Shown here: one piece after another, positions 6,706 through 14,524 of the stretch
How the letters are laid out: each line of letters begins with the position of its first letter
Position numbering within the stretch: position 1 is the stretch's first letter
Origin: Clostridiaceae bacterium
GTDB taxonomy: Bacteria; Bacillota; Clostridia; Oscillospirales; Acutalibacteraceae
Assembly (NCBI GenBank): GCA_904501685.1
Contig: CAJGBX010000008.1
Span: 1 to 22,652 of the forward strand
Length of the DNA: 22,652 nt
Reading direction: 5' to 3'
The notes under the pieces: model-generated
Told to the model about the DNA's origin: nothing
Databases searched by the model: none
What the model saw: only the letters and a program-made list of their open reading frames with translations
Made by a program: the position numbers and the translations under genes

Positions 6706-7317
6706 TTAATACTTTCTGTAGCTTCCGACTACCTTGCCCAAAATCTCCATATACTCAGGATAAATCGGGTCAAAATCAGGATTTTCAGGCATCAGATATG
6801 GCTTTTCACCGCGTTTTTTAACTAAACGTTTAACAGTAGCCTCGTCCTCCATTAAAGCGACGACAATATCACCATCCATAGCCTCAAGCTCGCGGTCGGC
6901 AATAATAATATCTCCATCCAAAATACCGGCATCACGCATACTCAAGCCCTTGACACTCAACGCAAACAACTCTTCCGAGCGTTCATAGGTTGCAGGAAAC
7001 GGAATATAACCCTCAATCTGCTCGACCGCCAAAATCGGCACACCGGCAGAAACCCTGCCTACAATCGGCACCATTGAGGTGTTCTCGGTTCCAACCAGTC
7101 GGATACCTCTTGACGACTTGGCATCCCTTATAATATAACCCTTTTCCTCTAATACCGACAGTATACCGTGCACCGACGAGGTTGATGAAATTCCGGTTGC
7201 CTCACAAATTTCTCTGACAGTCGGAGGAAACGACTTGCTCATAACCTTTTTGAGATAATTATAAACTGCTTCCTGACGCTTATTTAAACTCATGTCAGCT
7301 AAAACAACCTCTCTCAT
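6706..7317 (-). CDS. lexA: LexA repressor (SOS response regulator, self-cleaving)
   Basis: 203 residues from ATG 7315-7317, which overlaps the galU stop as TGATG. An internal ATG at 7291-7293 (MSLNKRQ) aligns better with the usual family start but has no ribosome site at normal distance. Residues 10-75 form the winged helix-turn-helix (FPPTVREICEATGISSTSSVHG). The self-cleavage pair is Ala91-Gly92 (GRVSAGVP), the catalytic Ser is 126 and the Lys is 163 (EATVKR). LexA represses DNA-damage genes until RecA filaments trigger cleavage. The residue before Ser126 is Leu (KGLSM) where the common motif is GDSM. No obvious SOS box (CGAAC-N4-GTTCG type) was seen upstream of the cluster promoter, so autoregulation is not evident. 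Confidence 0.95.
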   Translation of the reverse strand: MREVVLADMSLNKRQEAVYNYLKKVMSKSFPPTVREICEATGISSTSSVHGILSVLEEKGYIIRDAKSSRGIRLVGTENTSMVPIVGRVSAGVPILAVEQIEGYIPFPATYERSEELFALSVKGLSMRDAGILDGDIIIADRELEAMDGDIVVALMEDEATVKRLVKKRGEKPYLMPENPDFDPIYPEYMEILGKVVGSYRKY

Positions 7318-8189
7318 CAAATTTCAAATGCGATTTTCTTAATAAACTCTCTCAGCTCATCCTTGACCTCGGGATGCTTTAACCCGACCTCAATATTCGC
7401 CTTTAAAATGCCGAACTTATTGCCCATATCATAACGCACACCGTCAAAATCTACACCGACCATACCTTTACTTCTTGCAAGGACAGCCATAGCATCGGTC
7501 AGCTGAAGCTCACCGCCGGCGCCGTTGGGAATAGCATCCAAAATATCAAAAATGTCAGGAGTTAAAACGCAACGTCCTAAAATAGAATACATTGAAAAAA
7601 TCTTATCCAATGACGGCTTTTCAATCATATCGTCAATTTTGTATACGTTATCTTCAATGCCTTCAATCTTCATTGAGCTGTATTTGACAATCTGCTCACA
7701 AGTTACTTCTTTAATACCGACTGCACACTTTCCGTGCTTTTCAAACGCATCAATAACCTGTCCTATGACCGGCTTTTCATCATTTAAAATAACGTCATCA
7801 CCGTACAAAACGGCAAATGGCTCATCCTTCACAAAGCTTTTTGCACACAAAACCGCGTGGCCCAAGCCCTTAGCTTCTTTTTGACGGATAAAGTAAATAT
7901 TAGCCATTTTTGCAACCGATTTCAACTCACGAACAACGTCATCCCTGCCACCACGCTGCTCCAACAAATGCTCAAGCTCAAAGGAATGGTCAAAATGATC
8001 CTCAATAACACCCTTACCTCGGTTGGTGATAATAAGAATATCAGTGATACCTGCCTGCACCGCCTCTTCAACAATATACTGAATTGCCGGCTTATCAACA
8101 ATCGGGAGCATCTCCTTAGGTACTGCCTTAGAAGCAGGCAAAACCCTTGTGCCTAAACCTGCAGCCGGAATAATAGCCTTTTTTACCAT
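7317..8189 (-). CDS. galU: UTP-glucose-1-phosphate uridylyltransferase
   Basis: 290 residues. It makes UDP-glucose from UTP and glucose-1-phosphate, feeding cell-surface polysaccharide and glycolipid synthesis. The nucleotidyltransferase signature AAGLGTRVLPASKAVPKEML lies at residues 9-28, followed by KPAIQYIVEEAV, ITNRGKGVIEDHFD and AVLYGDDVI. Later GGELQLTDAM and VRYDMGNKFG are typical of GalU. Length and order match the family. The ATG at 8187-8189 has AAAAAGGAG upstream. The gene is 20 bases downstream of the RING/DUF2628 gene and overlaps lexA by one base. It therefore sits in a single transcription unit with unrelated regulatory and repair genes. Confidence 0.96.
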   Translation of the reverse strand: MVKKAIIPAAGLGTRVLPASKAVPKEMLPIVDKPAIQYIVEEAVQAGITDILIITNRGKGVIEDHFDHSFELEHLLEQRGGRDDVVRELKSVAKMANIYFIRQKEAKGLGHAVLCAKSFVKDEPFAVLYGDDVILNDEKPVIGQVIDAFEKHGKCAVGIKEVTCEQIVKYSSMKIEGIEDNVYKIDDMIEKPSLDKIFSMYSILGRCVLTPDIFDILDAIPNGAGGELQLTDAMAVLARSKGMVGVDFDGVRYDMGNKFGILKANIEVGLKHPEVKDELREFIKKIAFEI

Positions 8190-8209
8190 ATCTGTTCTCC
8201 TTTTTTACT

Positions 8210-9178
8210 TTACCAAAGCATTGTAGCAATTAATTGTGGCAGATAATTACCCAACGTCAATATTACTACTGCCCACAAAAGACTTAGCGAGCCTGAAGAG
8301 GCAAGCTTTATATCGACATCCTCAACCGCAGATGCCGAAGTAATCCTTTTAACGCTTTCCAAGGTATGACTTCTGTATAGCCAATCCCCGTAACGACCAA
8401 CCAGAAGCATCATAACAAGCTCAACCATACCGCCTATTGTCATCATAAGCATAGGTATGAGGCTGAATTTATCGTAATTCTCCGAAATCATTGCATACAT
8501 ACTTCTGACGGCGGTGTCAGATTCCTCTACAAGCTGGTCATATTCAACCAAAAACGGAAACGAGCAAATACCGACCGCCAGTGTAACGATAAAGAAAATA
8601 ACACCGTAAAGGTACATTTTCCTCGAAAAACACCAAGCCGCAGGCGAAATAAATGCCGCCCAGTTCCACGAACCTTTTTTCTTTTTGGATAATGCAGCAA
8701 AGCGTGACAGGTATCTGGTTGAATTAGCACCTACAAATTTTGCAATATGCTCAACCTTTACATCCTCAATTTTCGCTTCCTTGTCAAGCCCGCCATACAC
8801 AAAGTCAGAATTAGGCATACCGCCCATAAACACATTAGGACCTCTGTGCTGATTTGGATTACTGTGACCGTTTGAATATGCCTGACCGCAATAGGGGCAA
8901 AAAATACCGCCGTTTGAATGCGACTCACGTCCACAAAAGGTACAGGTTTTAATTTCACCCGAGTCAGAATCCTTGCTTTTTTGCTCAGTCTCTCTTGCCT
9001 TAACCTTGTTGTACTGATTTTCGGTACCGTGGTCACCTTCCACTCCGCAGTGACCGACCGACTGCCAACAATCCCTATGGTGCGGTGCACCGCAAACGGG
9101 ACAAATTACAACATCGTCATCCTCAAACAAATACCCCTTGCAGATTTGACACTGCTTATTTTCTTCGCCTTGATTCAT
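8210..9178 (-). CDS. RING-finger / zinc-ribbon / DUF2628 membrane protein
   Basis: 322 residues. Residues 10-44 carry a RING-like zinc-binding pattern (C10, C13, C26, C29, H33/H34, C37, C44), with CxxC, CPVCGAPHHRDCW and a later Cys, as in the prokaryotic RING family 1. A second zinc ribbon has C79, C82, C94 and C97. A Gly/Asn-rich linker follows. Residues 168-190 (SWNWAAFISPAAWCFSRKMY) are the hallmark of DUF2628 and introduce membrane helices near 190-210, 240-262 and 297-318. The zinc domains are thus probably cytoplasmic and tethered to the membrane. Function is unknown; prokaryotic RING-like domains are not known ubiquitin ligases, and none is implied here. I start at ATG 9176-9178 (GGAG, 11 bases upstream); it overlaps the NUDIX gene by 23 bases. 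Confidence 0.8.
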   Translation of the reverse strand: MNQGEENKQCQICKGYLFEDDDVVICPVCGAPHHRDCWQSVGHCGVEGDHGTENQYNKVKARETEQKSKDSDSGEIKTCTFCGRESHSNGGIFCPYCGQAYSNGHSNPNQHRGPNVFMGGMPNSDFVYGGLDKEAKIEDVKVEHIAKFVGANSTRYLSRFAALSKKKKGSWNWAAFISPAAWCFSRKMYLYGVIFFIVTLAVGICSFPFLVEYDQLVEESDTAVRSMYAMISENYDKFSLIPMLMMTIGGMVELVMMLLVGRYGDWLYRSHTLESVKRITSASAVEDVDIKLASSGSLSLLWAVVILTLGNYLPQLIATMLW

Positions 9179-9707
9179 ATCTTTTCTTTCTCCGTCTTGA
9201 GGCAGATTTTTTATCAAAAGCCGCGAATACTGCCTCAAAATATTCACTGCCGTAGTTATGAAATTCACCGTTTTTAATCATTTGACGAAGCTTGTTGCGA
9301 TGCACCCACTTAGCCTCGCTTACCTCCTCAGCCTGCAGCTTTAAATCAGCCACCGGCAAGGTTCTGCACACCAAAAACACATTAAGGAGTGAATTTTTCC
9401 GCACCATATTCTTGATAAGCTTAAGGTCTTCCTCGCCTACCTCAATACCCATTTCCTCCTGTAGCTCACGCTTTGCAGCAGTAACTGCCGTCTCGCCCGA
9501 GACCGCACTGCCGCCAATCGCAGCCCATTCACCCGGCATAAGAGGTTTTGAAAAGCTTCGGCGCTGAATTAACACCCTGCCATCATTTCCCAAAATCCAG
9601 ATATGCACAACCAAATGGTATTCACCCTTGGATAAGCACACCCGTTTGCGTTCGACCGTTTTGCCTGTAGGTTCACCGTTACGGTCGAGTATATCCCATA
9701 CTTCCAT
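9156..9707 (-). CDS. NUDIX hydrolase
   Basis: 183 residues. The N-terminus (MEVWDILDRNGEPTGKTVER) and the middle part resemble the subgroup related to isopentenyl-diphosphate isomerase-type NUDIX proteins. A complete NUDIX box is seen: G-x5-E-x7-REL-x-EE-x-G-I within GGSAVSGE...KRELQEEMGI. NUDIX enzymes cleave nucleoside diphosphates linked to other groups; the substrate here cannot be told. The C-terminus is a strongly basic tail (KKSASRRRKKRYESRRRK), unusual for the family and possibly nucleic-acid or ribosome binding. ATG 9705-9707 aligns with the family start. Its ribosome site AGGGGGA is separated by a small hairpin (see findings). It is the first gene of the cluster that runs to queT. 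Confidence 0.88.
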   Translation of the reverse strand: MEVWDILDRNGEPTGKTVERKRVCLSKGEYHLVVHIWILGNDGRVLIQRRSFSKPLMPGEWAAIGGSAVSGETAVTAAKRELQEEMGIEVGEEDLKLIKNMVRKNSLLNVFLVCRTLPVADLKLQAEEVSEAKWVHRNKLRQMIKNGEFHNYGSEYFEAVFAAFDKKSASRRRKKRYESRRRK

Positions 9708-9831
9708 ATAAATTTTGCCGAAAAAACGGCTCCCCCTTCTGACTTTACAAATTCGGGTGCAGACCGCAACGAGCAAATAAGTCTTGCTCCATCAAAATAT
9801 TCACAGTCTGCCATAATACATACTTTACTTT

Positions 9832-9860
9832 ATTGTACCAAACTTTTGTTCTATATTCAA
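9832..9860 (-). promoter_or_regulatory. Sigma-A promoter for the NUDIX-to-queT gene cluster
   Basis: On the minus strand TTGAAT (9860-9855) and TACAAT (9837-9832) are exactly 17 bases apart. Transcription should start near 9825, leaving a leader of about 118 bases before the NUDIX ATG. An ATG at 9814 in the leader opens a frame that overlaps the NUDIX gene in another phase, without a clear ribosome site. I regard it as noncoding. Confidence 0.6.
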
Positions 9861-9920
9861 CACCTTTTTCAGATAATCAGTTAAATTTATAATTTGTTAA
9901 CACTCAAGCCTCAAAACCTA

Positions 9921-9949
9921 TTGCCCTAAAGCTTTTTATGGTATATAAT
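9921..9949 (+). promoter_or_regulatory. Sigma-A promoter for the plus-strand membrane protein gene
   Basis: TTGCCC (9921-9926) and TATAAT (9944-9949) are separated by 17 bases and lie 31 bases before the ATG at 9981. The leader would be about 25 bases and includes an AGGATAGG ribosome site. The promoter is back to back with the NUDIX-cluster promoter, about 60 bases apart. Confidence 0.65.
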
Positions 9950-9980
9950 AAAACAAACAATAAAAATTTAAGGATAGGTT

Positions 9981-10715
9981 ATGAAAAACAAAAATATACA
10001 AAAGTTCCATCCGATACGTGAATGGATGAACGGTTTTTTTACCGGCTACAGACGGCAATTTTGGTATATTGCAGGTCTCGTTTTAACTATTTTATCAATT
10101 GTCGTAATGCTTGTTTCAATGTTCTTTATGTACTTCGGCAGCTTTGCCGCGGTAGGTTGGTTTATAGGTGCGTGTCCCGTTATCGTTTTCGGAATACTGA
10201 CTGCAACCGAAGCAAAACGGCGTTACGAGGAGGCTATTGCTGAGGACAGGACACCGATTCCTATGTTTTGGCACATAAGATATGCAGTGCTTTTAGTCCG
10301 CGAGTTTATTTCCAAAAATGGACTATGGCGGTTCATATTTATCACCTTAACCGCCGTTTCACTTATTGTTACACTTGCCTTTGCAGGTATTAGCGGTCAT
10401 TATTATTTAGAACGTGATGATATCAAGCGGAATATTGATTTTATTGCTCATAATTCTGAGTATGATAAATACCGTGATTTGTGGGAACAAAGCTATTTAA
10501 ACGGTGACGAGGCTACTGCGAGCGAATACTACACGATTATGGATGAGCACCATACCGCTAACGCCAAGGCACGTGCCGATATAAAGAAATACACCGAAAA
10601 GCTTGACAAAAATCTTTTACGTCTTAGTATTTCTGCATTAATTACTGCGTTTATGAGTGCCGTACTCGTCGCATATATCATTCGACGTAAAATGCTTAAT
10701 AAAGCTACCGACTAA
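9981..10715 (+). CDS. Four-helix membrane protein of unknown function
   Basis: 244 residues, the only gene on the plus strand. A basic N-terminus of about 25 residues precedes two helices (about 27-51 and 55-76). A cytoplasmic loop follows, rich in charged residues (EAKRRYEEAIAEDRTPIP). Helix three lies at about 115-140. A charged, probably extracytoplasmic and helical segment of about 65 residues (143-208, ERDDIKRNIDF...IKKYTEKLDKN) follows, then a final helix (about 210-236) and a basic end. I do not recognise a family. The long polar segment between helices three and four could be a sensor or interaction domain, but nothing shows this directly. It has its own promoter and terminator and so is expressed separately from its neighbours. 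Confidence 0.75.
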   Translation: MKNKNIQKFHPIREWMNGFFTGYRRQFWYIAGLVLTILSIVVMLVSMFFMYFGSFAAVGWFIGACPVIVFGILTATEAKRRYEEAIAEDRTPIPMFWHIRYAVLLVREFISKNGLWRFIFITLTAVSLIVTLAFAGISGHYYLERDDIKRNIDFIAHNSEYDKYRDLWEQSYLNGDEATASEYYTIMDEHHTANAKARADIKKYTEKLDKNLLRLSISALITAFMSAVLVAYIIRRKMLNKATD

Positions 10716-10738
10716 TAATCTAAATACTTTATTACGAA

Positions 10739-10773
10739 AAAAATGCACTATCCGAAACGGATAGTGCATTTTT
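10739..10773. terminator. Bidirectional rho-independent terminator between converging genes
   Basis: A perfect 16-bp stem (10739-10754 with 10758-10773) closes a three-base AAA loop. The core is ATGCACTATCCG/CGGATAGTGCAT, and A-runs on one side and T-runs on the other provide a U-tract in both directions. It lies 23 bases after the plus-strand membrane protein and directly against the stop codon of the phosphoribosyltransferase gene, so it serves both. Confidence 0.93.
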
Positions 10774-10774
10774 A

Positions 10775-11314
10775 TTATTTAAAGAATAACGGCAGAGGCT
10801 CAAGAAAGACAATATCGTCACGCTTTGCGGCGTCACCCTCAGCTAAAATGGCACAGCAATCGGTAATAACACCGCCTGCTCTTGATATAAGTTGCTTCAT
10901 TGCATCTAAGGATTCGCCGGTGCTGATAACGTCATCCAACACCATAACCCGCTTTCCGTTAATAAGCTCAACCTCATCAACACCCAGATAAAGATGCTGC
11001 TGATGCTTGGTTGTAATAGAGGTAACCTCGACCGAAATCGGATCACGCATATAAACCTTGGGACCCTTACGTGCAACGATATACGGCTTGCCCGACTGAC
11101 GCGAAAGCTCATAGGCTAAGGGTATACTCTTAGCCTCGGGGGTTGCAATAACATCAAACTCTTTGACCTTTTTTAACAACTCTTCAGCGGCGGCAACAGT
11201 AACCTCAACATCACCGAAAATGATAAAGCCGGCAATGTCAAGATGCTCATTAACCTCGCAAATAGGAAGCTTACGCTTCAGACCTGCAATGGTAATTTCA
11301 TAGTATCTTTGCAT
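10775..11314 (-). CDS. Purine-type phosphoribosyltransferase family protein
   Basis: 179 residues. The PRPP-binding loop VMVLDDVISTGESL (123-136) is diagnostic for type I phosphoribosyltransferases. FDVIATPEAKSIPLAYELSRQSGKPYIVARK (53-83) carries the region that contacts pyrophosphate in adenine-type enzymes. It would transfer a base to PRPP to make a nucleotide in purine salvage. Similarity in layout to adenine phosphoribosyltransferase is evident, but the N-terminus (RYYEITIAGLKRKLPICEV) differs from classical Apt, so I leave the symbol blank. ATG 11312-11314 has an AAGGAAGAGGG site. It is the last gene of the alaS-HIT operon, 28 bases after the HIT gene. Confidence 0.85.
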   Translation of the reverse strand: MQRYYEITIAGLKRKLPICEVNEHLDIAGFIIFGDVEVTVAAAEELLKKVKEFDVIATPEAKSIPLAYELSRQSGKPYIVARKGPKVYMRDPISVEVTSITTKHQQHLYLGVDEVELINGKRVMVLDDVISTGESLDAMKQLISRAGGVITDCCAILAEGDAAKRDDIVFLEPLPLFFK

Positions 11315-11342
11315 AGTTTTTCCCTCTTCCTTATAAACCTTA

Positions 11343-11681
11343 TCAACCCGGAGGCCACTCTAAAGAGCGTCCTGCAAGCATATGAAAATGTAAATGTCCG
11401 ACAGTTTGACCGCCGTCGCGACCGCAATTGTTAACAATGCGATAGCCGTCTTTTAAATTCTCCTGCTTTGAAATAGCGGCAATAGCTTCAAAAATTTCGG
11501 CAATTATACCGCTGTTTTCGGCAGTGATTTCGTCGGCACACTTAATATGCTTTTTAGGAATTATAATAGCATGGAACGGTGCCTGAGGTTCAATATCGGC
11601 AAACGCATATACATTCTCAGTCTCGTAAATTTTAGTTGAAGGTATTTCGCCCGCCACGATTTTACAAAAAATGCAGTCCAT
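11343..11681 (-). CDS. HIT-family (histidine triad) nucleotide-binding protein
   Basis: 112 residues, the normal size for HinT-type proteins. The N-terminal CIFCKIVAGEIPSTKIYE contains a CxxC pair (C3, C6), a possible zinc site with His46 (KKHI) and the C-terminal histidines. The active-site triad HLHFH is at 96-100 (His96, His98, His100), within GQTVGHLHFHML. HinT proteins act on purine nucleoside phosphoramidates and can remove AMP from aminoacyl-adenylates. A position directly after alaS therefore makes functional sense, though it is not proof. The ATG at 11679-11681 has an AAGGAG site, 12 bases after the alaS stop. Confidence 0.95.
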   Translation of the reverse strand: MDCIFCKIVAGEIPSTKIYETENVYAFADIEPQAPFHAIIIPKKHIKCADEITAENSGIIAEIFEAIAAISKQENLKDGYRIVNNCGRDGGQTVGHLHFHMLAGRSLEWPPG

Positions 11682-11693
11682 ATGTAAAACTCC

Positions 11694-14345
11694 TTATTTA
11701 GGCTGACAGGAACCAAACCCAAGCATAGATTTTACGGTTTCCTCAGCAGAAGACAAAGCCTCGCCAATCTTAGTGACATCCTTAGCTCCTGCCATTGCAA
11801 AATCAGGACGACCGCCGCCTTTACCGCCTGCGACAGCAGCAACGGCTGCAACAACCTTACCTGACATAATACCGGCAGCCAAGGCCTCTTTACCTGCAGT
11901 TGCGGCAAAGGTTACCGACTCGCCTTTTTTATCAGCAAAAACGGCAACTGCTTCGGGCATTTTATCACGAATTTTATCAGCCATACTACGTAAGGTATCA
12001 CTACCGGCAGCATTAAACTCAGCAACAATAAGCTTAACCGAACCAACCGCCTTAGCTGAAGCCAAAAGCTCATCAACCTTAAAGCCTGCAAGCTTGGAAT
12101 TCAAAGCCTCAATCTCGCGGTGTGCCGATTTAAGCTCAGCCGACATCTGTTCACACTTTTGTGCAAGCTCCGTCGGATTGTTGAGCTTAAGTGCGTTAGC
12201 TGCGGCACCGATTTGTGCCTCGTATTTCTGTAAAAGCTCTAATACACCTGCACCTGTTACAGCTTCAATTCGGCGTACACCGGAGGCTACCGACGATTCC
12301 GAAACAATTTTAAATGCACCTATTACTGCGGTATTTTTAACGTGAGTACCTCCGCAAAGCTCAACCGAGAATCCGGGAACATTTACAACTCGGACAACAC
12401 TGCCATACTTTTCACCAAACAATGCCATTGCACCCATTGCCTTTGCCTCATCAATCGGCATTTCACGATTATCAACATCAACAGCATCCAGAATAACGGC
12501 ATTAACAAGTTCTTCAACCTGCTTGATTTCATCAGAGGTCAAGGCGGAAAAATGTGTAAAGTCAAAGCGAACAGCCGACTCATTTACAAGCTGACCTGCC
12601 TGCTCAACATGTTTGCCCAGAACCTTACGCAATGCAGCCTGTAAAAGGTGAGCTGCCGTATGATTGCGGCGAATTGCCTGCTTACGTTTGCCGTCAAAGG
12701 TCACCTTAACGGTGCTTCCTACTGAAACCTCACCGTTCTCAACGGTGCAAAAATGCATGAATATTCCGCTTTCATTCTTTTTGGTGCTGTTAACAACAAC
12801 ACTGAAACCATCACCTGAAACAGTACCCTCATCACCGACCTGACCGCCGCTTTCTGCATAGCAAACAGTCTTATCAAGTACGATAACGCACTTATCACCG
12901 GGTACGGCAGTTTCAACCGACTTTTCATCGACAATAATACTCAGAATTCTTGCATCACACTGTGTCTCGGTGTAGCCTAAAAATTCAGTTGCAGGAATAT
13001 TATCAAAGCTAATCTCAGAACTCTTCCAAGATTCACCGTCAGCGGCCTTTCTGGCACCTCTTGCGCGGTCCTTCTGCTCCTGCATCAAGCGTTTGAACTC
13101 GTCCTCATCAACGGTCCAACCCTTTTCCTCTAAAATATCCTTAGTCAAATCAATCGGGAAACCATAGGTATCGTTAAGCTTAAAGGCATCAGCGCCCGAA
13201 AGCACCTTATTACTGCCGTCAGCAGTAATTTCTTCAAGCATTTTCAAGCCTAAATCAATAGTCTTGCCGAAGTTCTCCTCTTCAACAGACATAATTTTCT
13301 TGATGTAGTCGGATTTTTCGAGGACCTCAGGATATGCTCCCTTATTTTCCTCAATAACCACGTCACAGATATCGCAAATGAACATCTTATTAATGCCCAA
13401 AAGCTTACCGTGGCGTGCGGCACGGCGTAAAAGTCGGCGGAGTACATAGCCTCTGCCCTCATTTGAAGGTATAACGCCGTCACAAATCATAAAGGTTGCA
13501 CCGCGGACGTGGTCAGTAATTACACGGATAGATACATCCTTTTTAGCATCCTTACCGTATTCAACACCAGCAATCCGGCAAACCTCGTTAAGGATATTGC
13601 GGACAGTATCAACCTCAAAAAGATTGTCAACGTTCTGCAAAACACATGCCAAACGCTCAAGGCCCATACCTGTATCAATATTTTTCTGCTTAAGCTCGGT
13701 ATAATTTCCGTTACCGTCATTGTTAAACTGCGAAAATACGTTATTCCAGATTTCCATATAACGGTCGCAGTCACAACCCGGCTTACAGTCAGGCGAACCG
13801 CAGCCGTACTTCTCACCGCGGTCAAAATAAATCTCGGAACAGGGGCCGCACGGACCCGAACCATGCTCCCAGAAGTTATCAGCCTTGCCCAAGCGGACAA
13901 TATGCTCAACCGGGACACCGATTTTATCTTTCCAGATTGCAAATGCCTCTTCATCGTTTTCGTAGATACTCGGCCACAGAAGATTTTCGGGGATTTCAAT
14001 AGTCTTAGTCAAGAACTCCCAAGCCCATTCAATAGCCTCTTCCTTGAAATAATCACCGAATGAGAAATTTCCAAGCATTTCAAAATATGTACCGTGACGT
14101 GCGGTGTGACCGACGCGCTCTAAGTCAGGTGTACGAATACACTTCTGGCAGGTTGTAACACGGTTACGGGGAGGTGTAACCTCACCTGTAAAGAACTTCT
14201 TCATCGGAGCCATACCCGAGTTAATCAAAAGCAATGACTTATCGTTATCGGGGACCAACGAAAAGCTTCTCAAGCGAAGGTGACCCTTGCTTTCAAAAAA
14301 AGAAAGATATTTTTCTCTTAAAGTGTTAAGTGACATCCATTCCAT
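11694..14345 (-). CDS. alaS: Alanyl-tRNA synthetase
   Basis: 883 residues, the usual full length. It charges tRNA-Ala in the cytoplasm and edits mischarged Ser and Gly. The N-terminal catalytic part begins LNTLREKYLSFFESKGHL, with LLINSGMAPMKKFFTGEVTPP and RVTTCQKCIRTPDLERVGHTARH. A cysteine-rich insert CGSPDCKPGCDCDR follows. The editing domain shows HTAAHLL and CGGTH (zinc ligands). The C-Ala domain ends with GGKGGGRPDFAMAGA. All domains are intact. ATG 14343-14345 has GGAG eight bases upstream. It heads an operon with the HIT and phosphoribosyltransferase genes. The leader is only about 47 bases and has no T-box, so tRNA-sensing attenuation, common for such genes in Firmicutes, is absent here. 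Confidence 0.98.
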   Translation of the reverse strand: MEWMSLNTLREKYLSFFESKGHLRLRSFSLVPDNDKSLLLINSGMAPMKKFFTGEVTPPRNRVTTCQKCIRTPDLERVGHTARHGTYFEMLGNFSFGDYFKEEAIEWAWEFLTKTIEIPENLLWPSIYENDEEAFAIWKDKIGVPVEHIVRLGKADNFWEHGSGPCGPCSEIYFDRGEKYGCGSPDCKPGCDCDRYMEIWNNVFSQFNNDGNGNYTELKQKNIDTGMGLERLACVLQNVDNLFEVDTVRNILNEVCRIAGVEYGKDAKKDVSIRVITDHVRGATFMICDGVIPSNEGRGYVLRRLLRRAARHGKLLGINKMFICDICDVVIEENKGAYPEVLEKSDYIKKIMSVEEENFGKTIDLGLKMLEEITADGSNKVLSGADAFKLNDTYGFPIDLTKDILEEKGWTVDEDEFKRLMQEQKDRARGARKAADGESWKSSEISFDNIPATEFLGYTETQCDARILSIIVDEKSVETAVPGDKCVIVLDKTVCYAESGGQVGDEGTVSGDGFSVVVNSTKKNESGIFMHFCTVENGEVSVGSTVKVTFDGKRKQAIRRNHTAAHLLQAALRKVLGKHVEQAGQLVNESAVRFDFTHFSALTSDEIKQVEELVNAVILDAVDVDNREMPIDEAKAMGAMALFGEKYGSVVRVVNVPGFSVELCGGTHVKNTAVIGAFKIVSESSVASGVRRIEAVTGAGVLELLQKYEAQIGAAANALKLNNPTELAQKCEQMSAELKSAHREIEALNSKLAGFKVDELLASAKAVGSVKLIVAEFNAAGSDTLRSMADKIRDKMPEAVAVFADKKGESVTFAATAGKEALAAGIMSGKVVAAVAAVAGGKGGGRPDFAMAGAKDVTKIGEALSSAEETVKSMLGFGSCQPK

Positions 14346-14398
14346 TTATATTACTCCAATCAATCGAACGCTTTGTCCAAGTAATTATATTCGATAAT

Positions 14399-14427
14399 AT
14401 TATAATGCGGTAACATCATTTTGTCAA
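14399..14427 (-). promoter_or_regulatory. Consensus sigma-A promoter for alaS
   Basis: On the minus strand TTGACA (14427-14422) and TATAAT (14404-14399), both perfect consensus hexamers, are separated by exactly 17 bases. Transcription would start near 14392, about 47 bases before the ATG. This is the strongest promoter seen in the window and suggests constitutive expression. Confidence 0.88.
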
Positions 14428-14474
14428 TCAAAACAATATATAAACTGCAGTTATTATTAAATAACAATGAACAT

Positions 14475-14505
14475 AAAATCGCCGCCCCACCTAAGTGGGA
14501 CGGCG
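14475..14505 (-). terminator. Rho-independent terminator after the large surface protein gene
   Basis: CGCCG-C-CCCAC / GTGGG-A-CGGCG (14480-14490 with 14495-14505) forms an 11-pair GC-rich stem with one C/A mismatch and a four-base loop. On the minus strand it is followed by ATTTTAT. It begins 20 bases past the stop codon of the surface protein and separates it from the alaS promoter. Confidence 0.8.
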
Positions 14506-14524
14506 TAAATAAAAGGTAAGACAA

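Noticed and set aside
9569..9814. Small minus-strand frame starting just after the NUDIX-cluster transcription start
   Set aside because: It overlaps the NUDIX gene in a different phase for most of its length, has no clear ribosome site, and shows no domain. It is better explained as leader plus out-of-frame shadow.
14346..14400. T-box riboswitch before alaS
   Set aside because: The leader from the consensus promoter is only about 47 bases, with no T-box sequence, specifier stem or attenuator.
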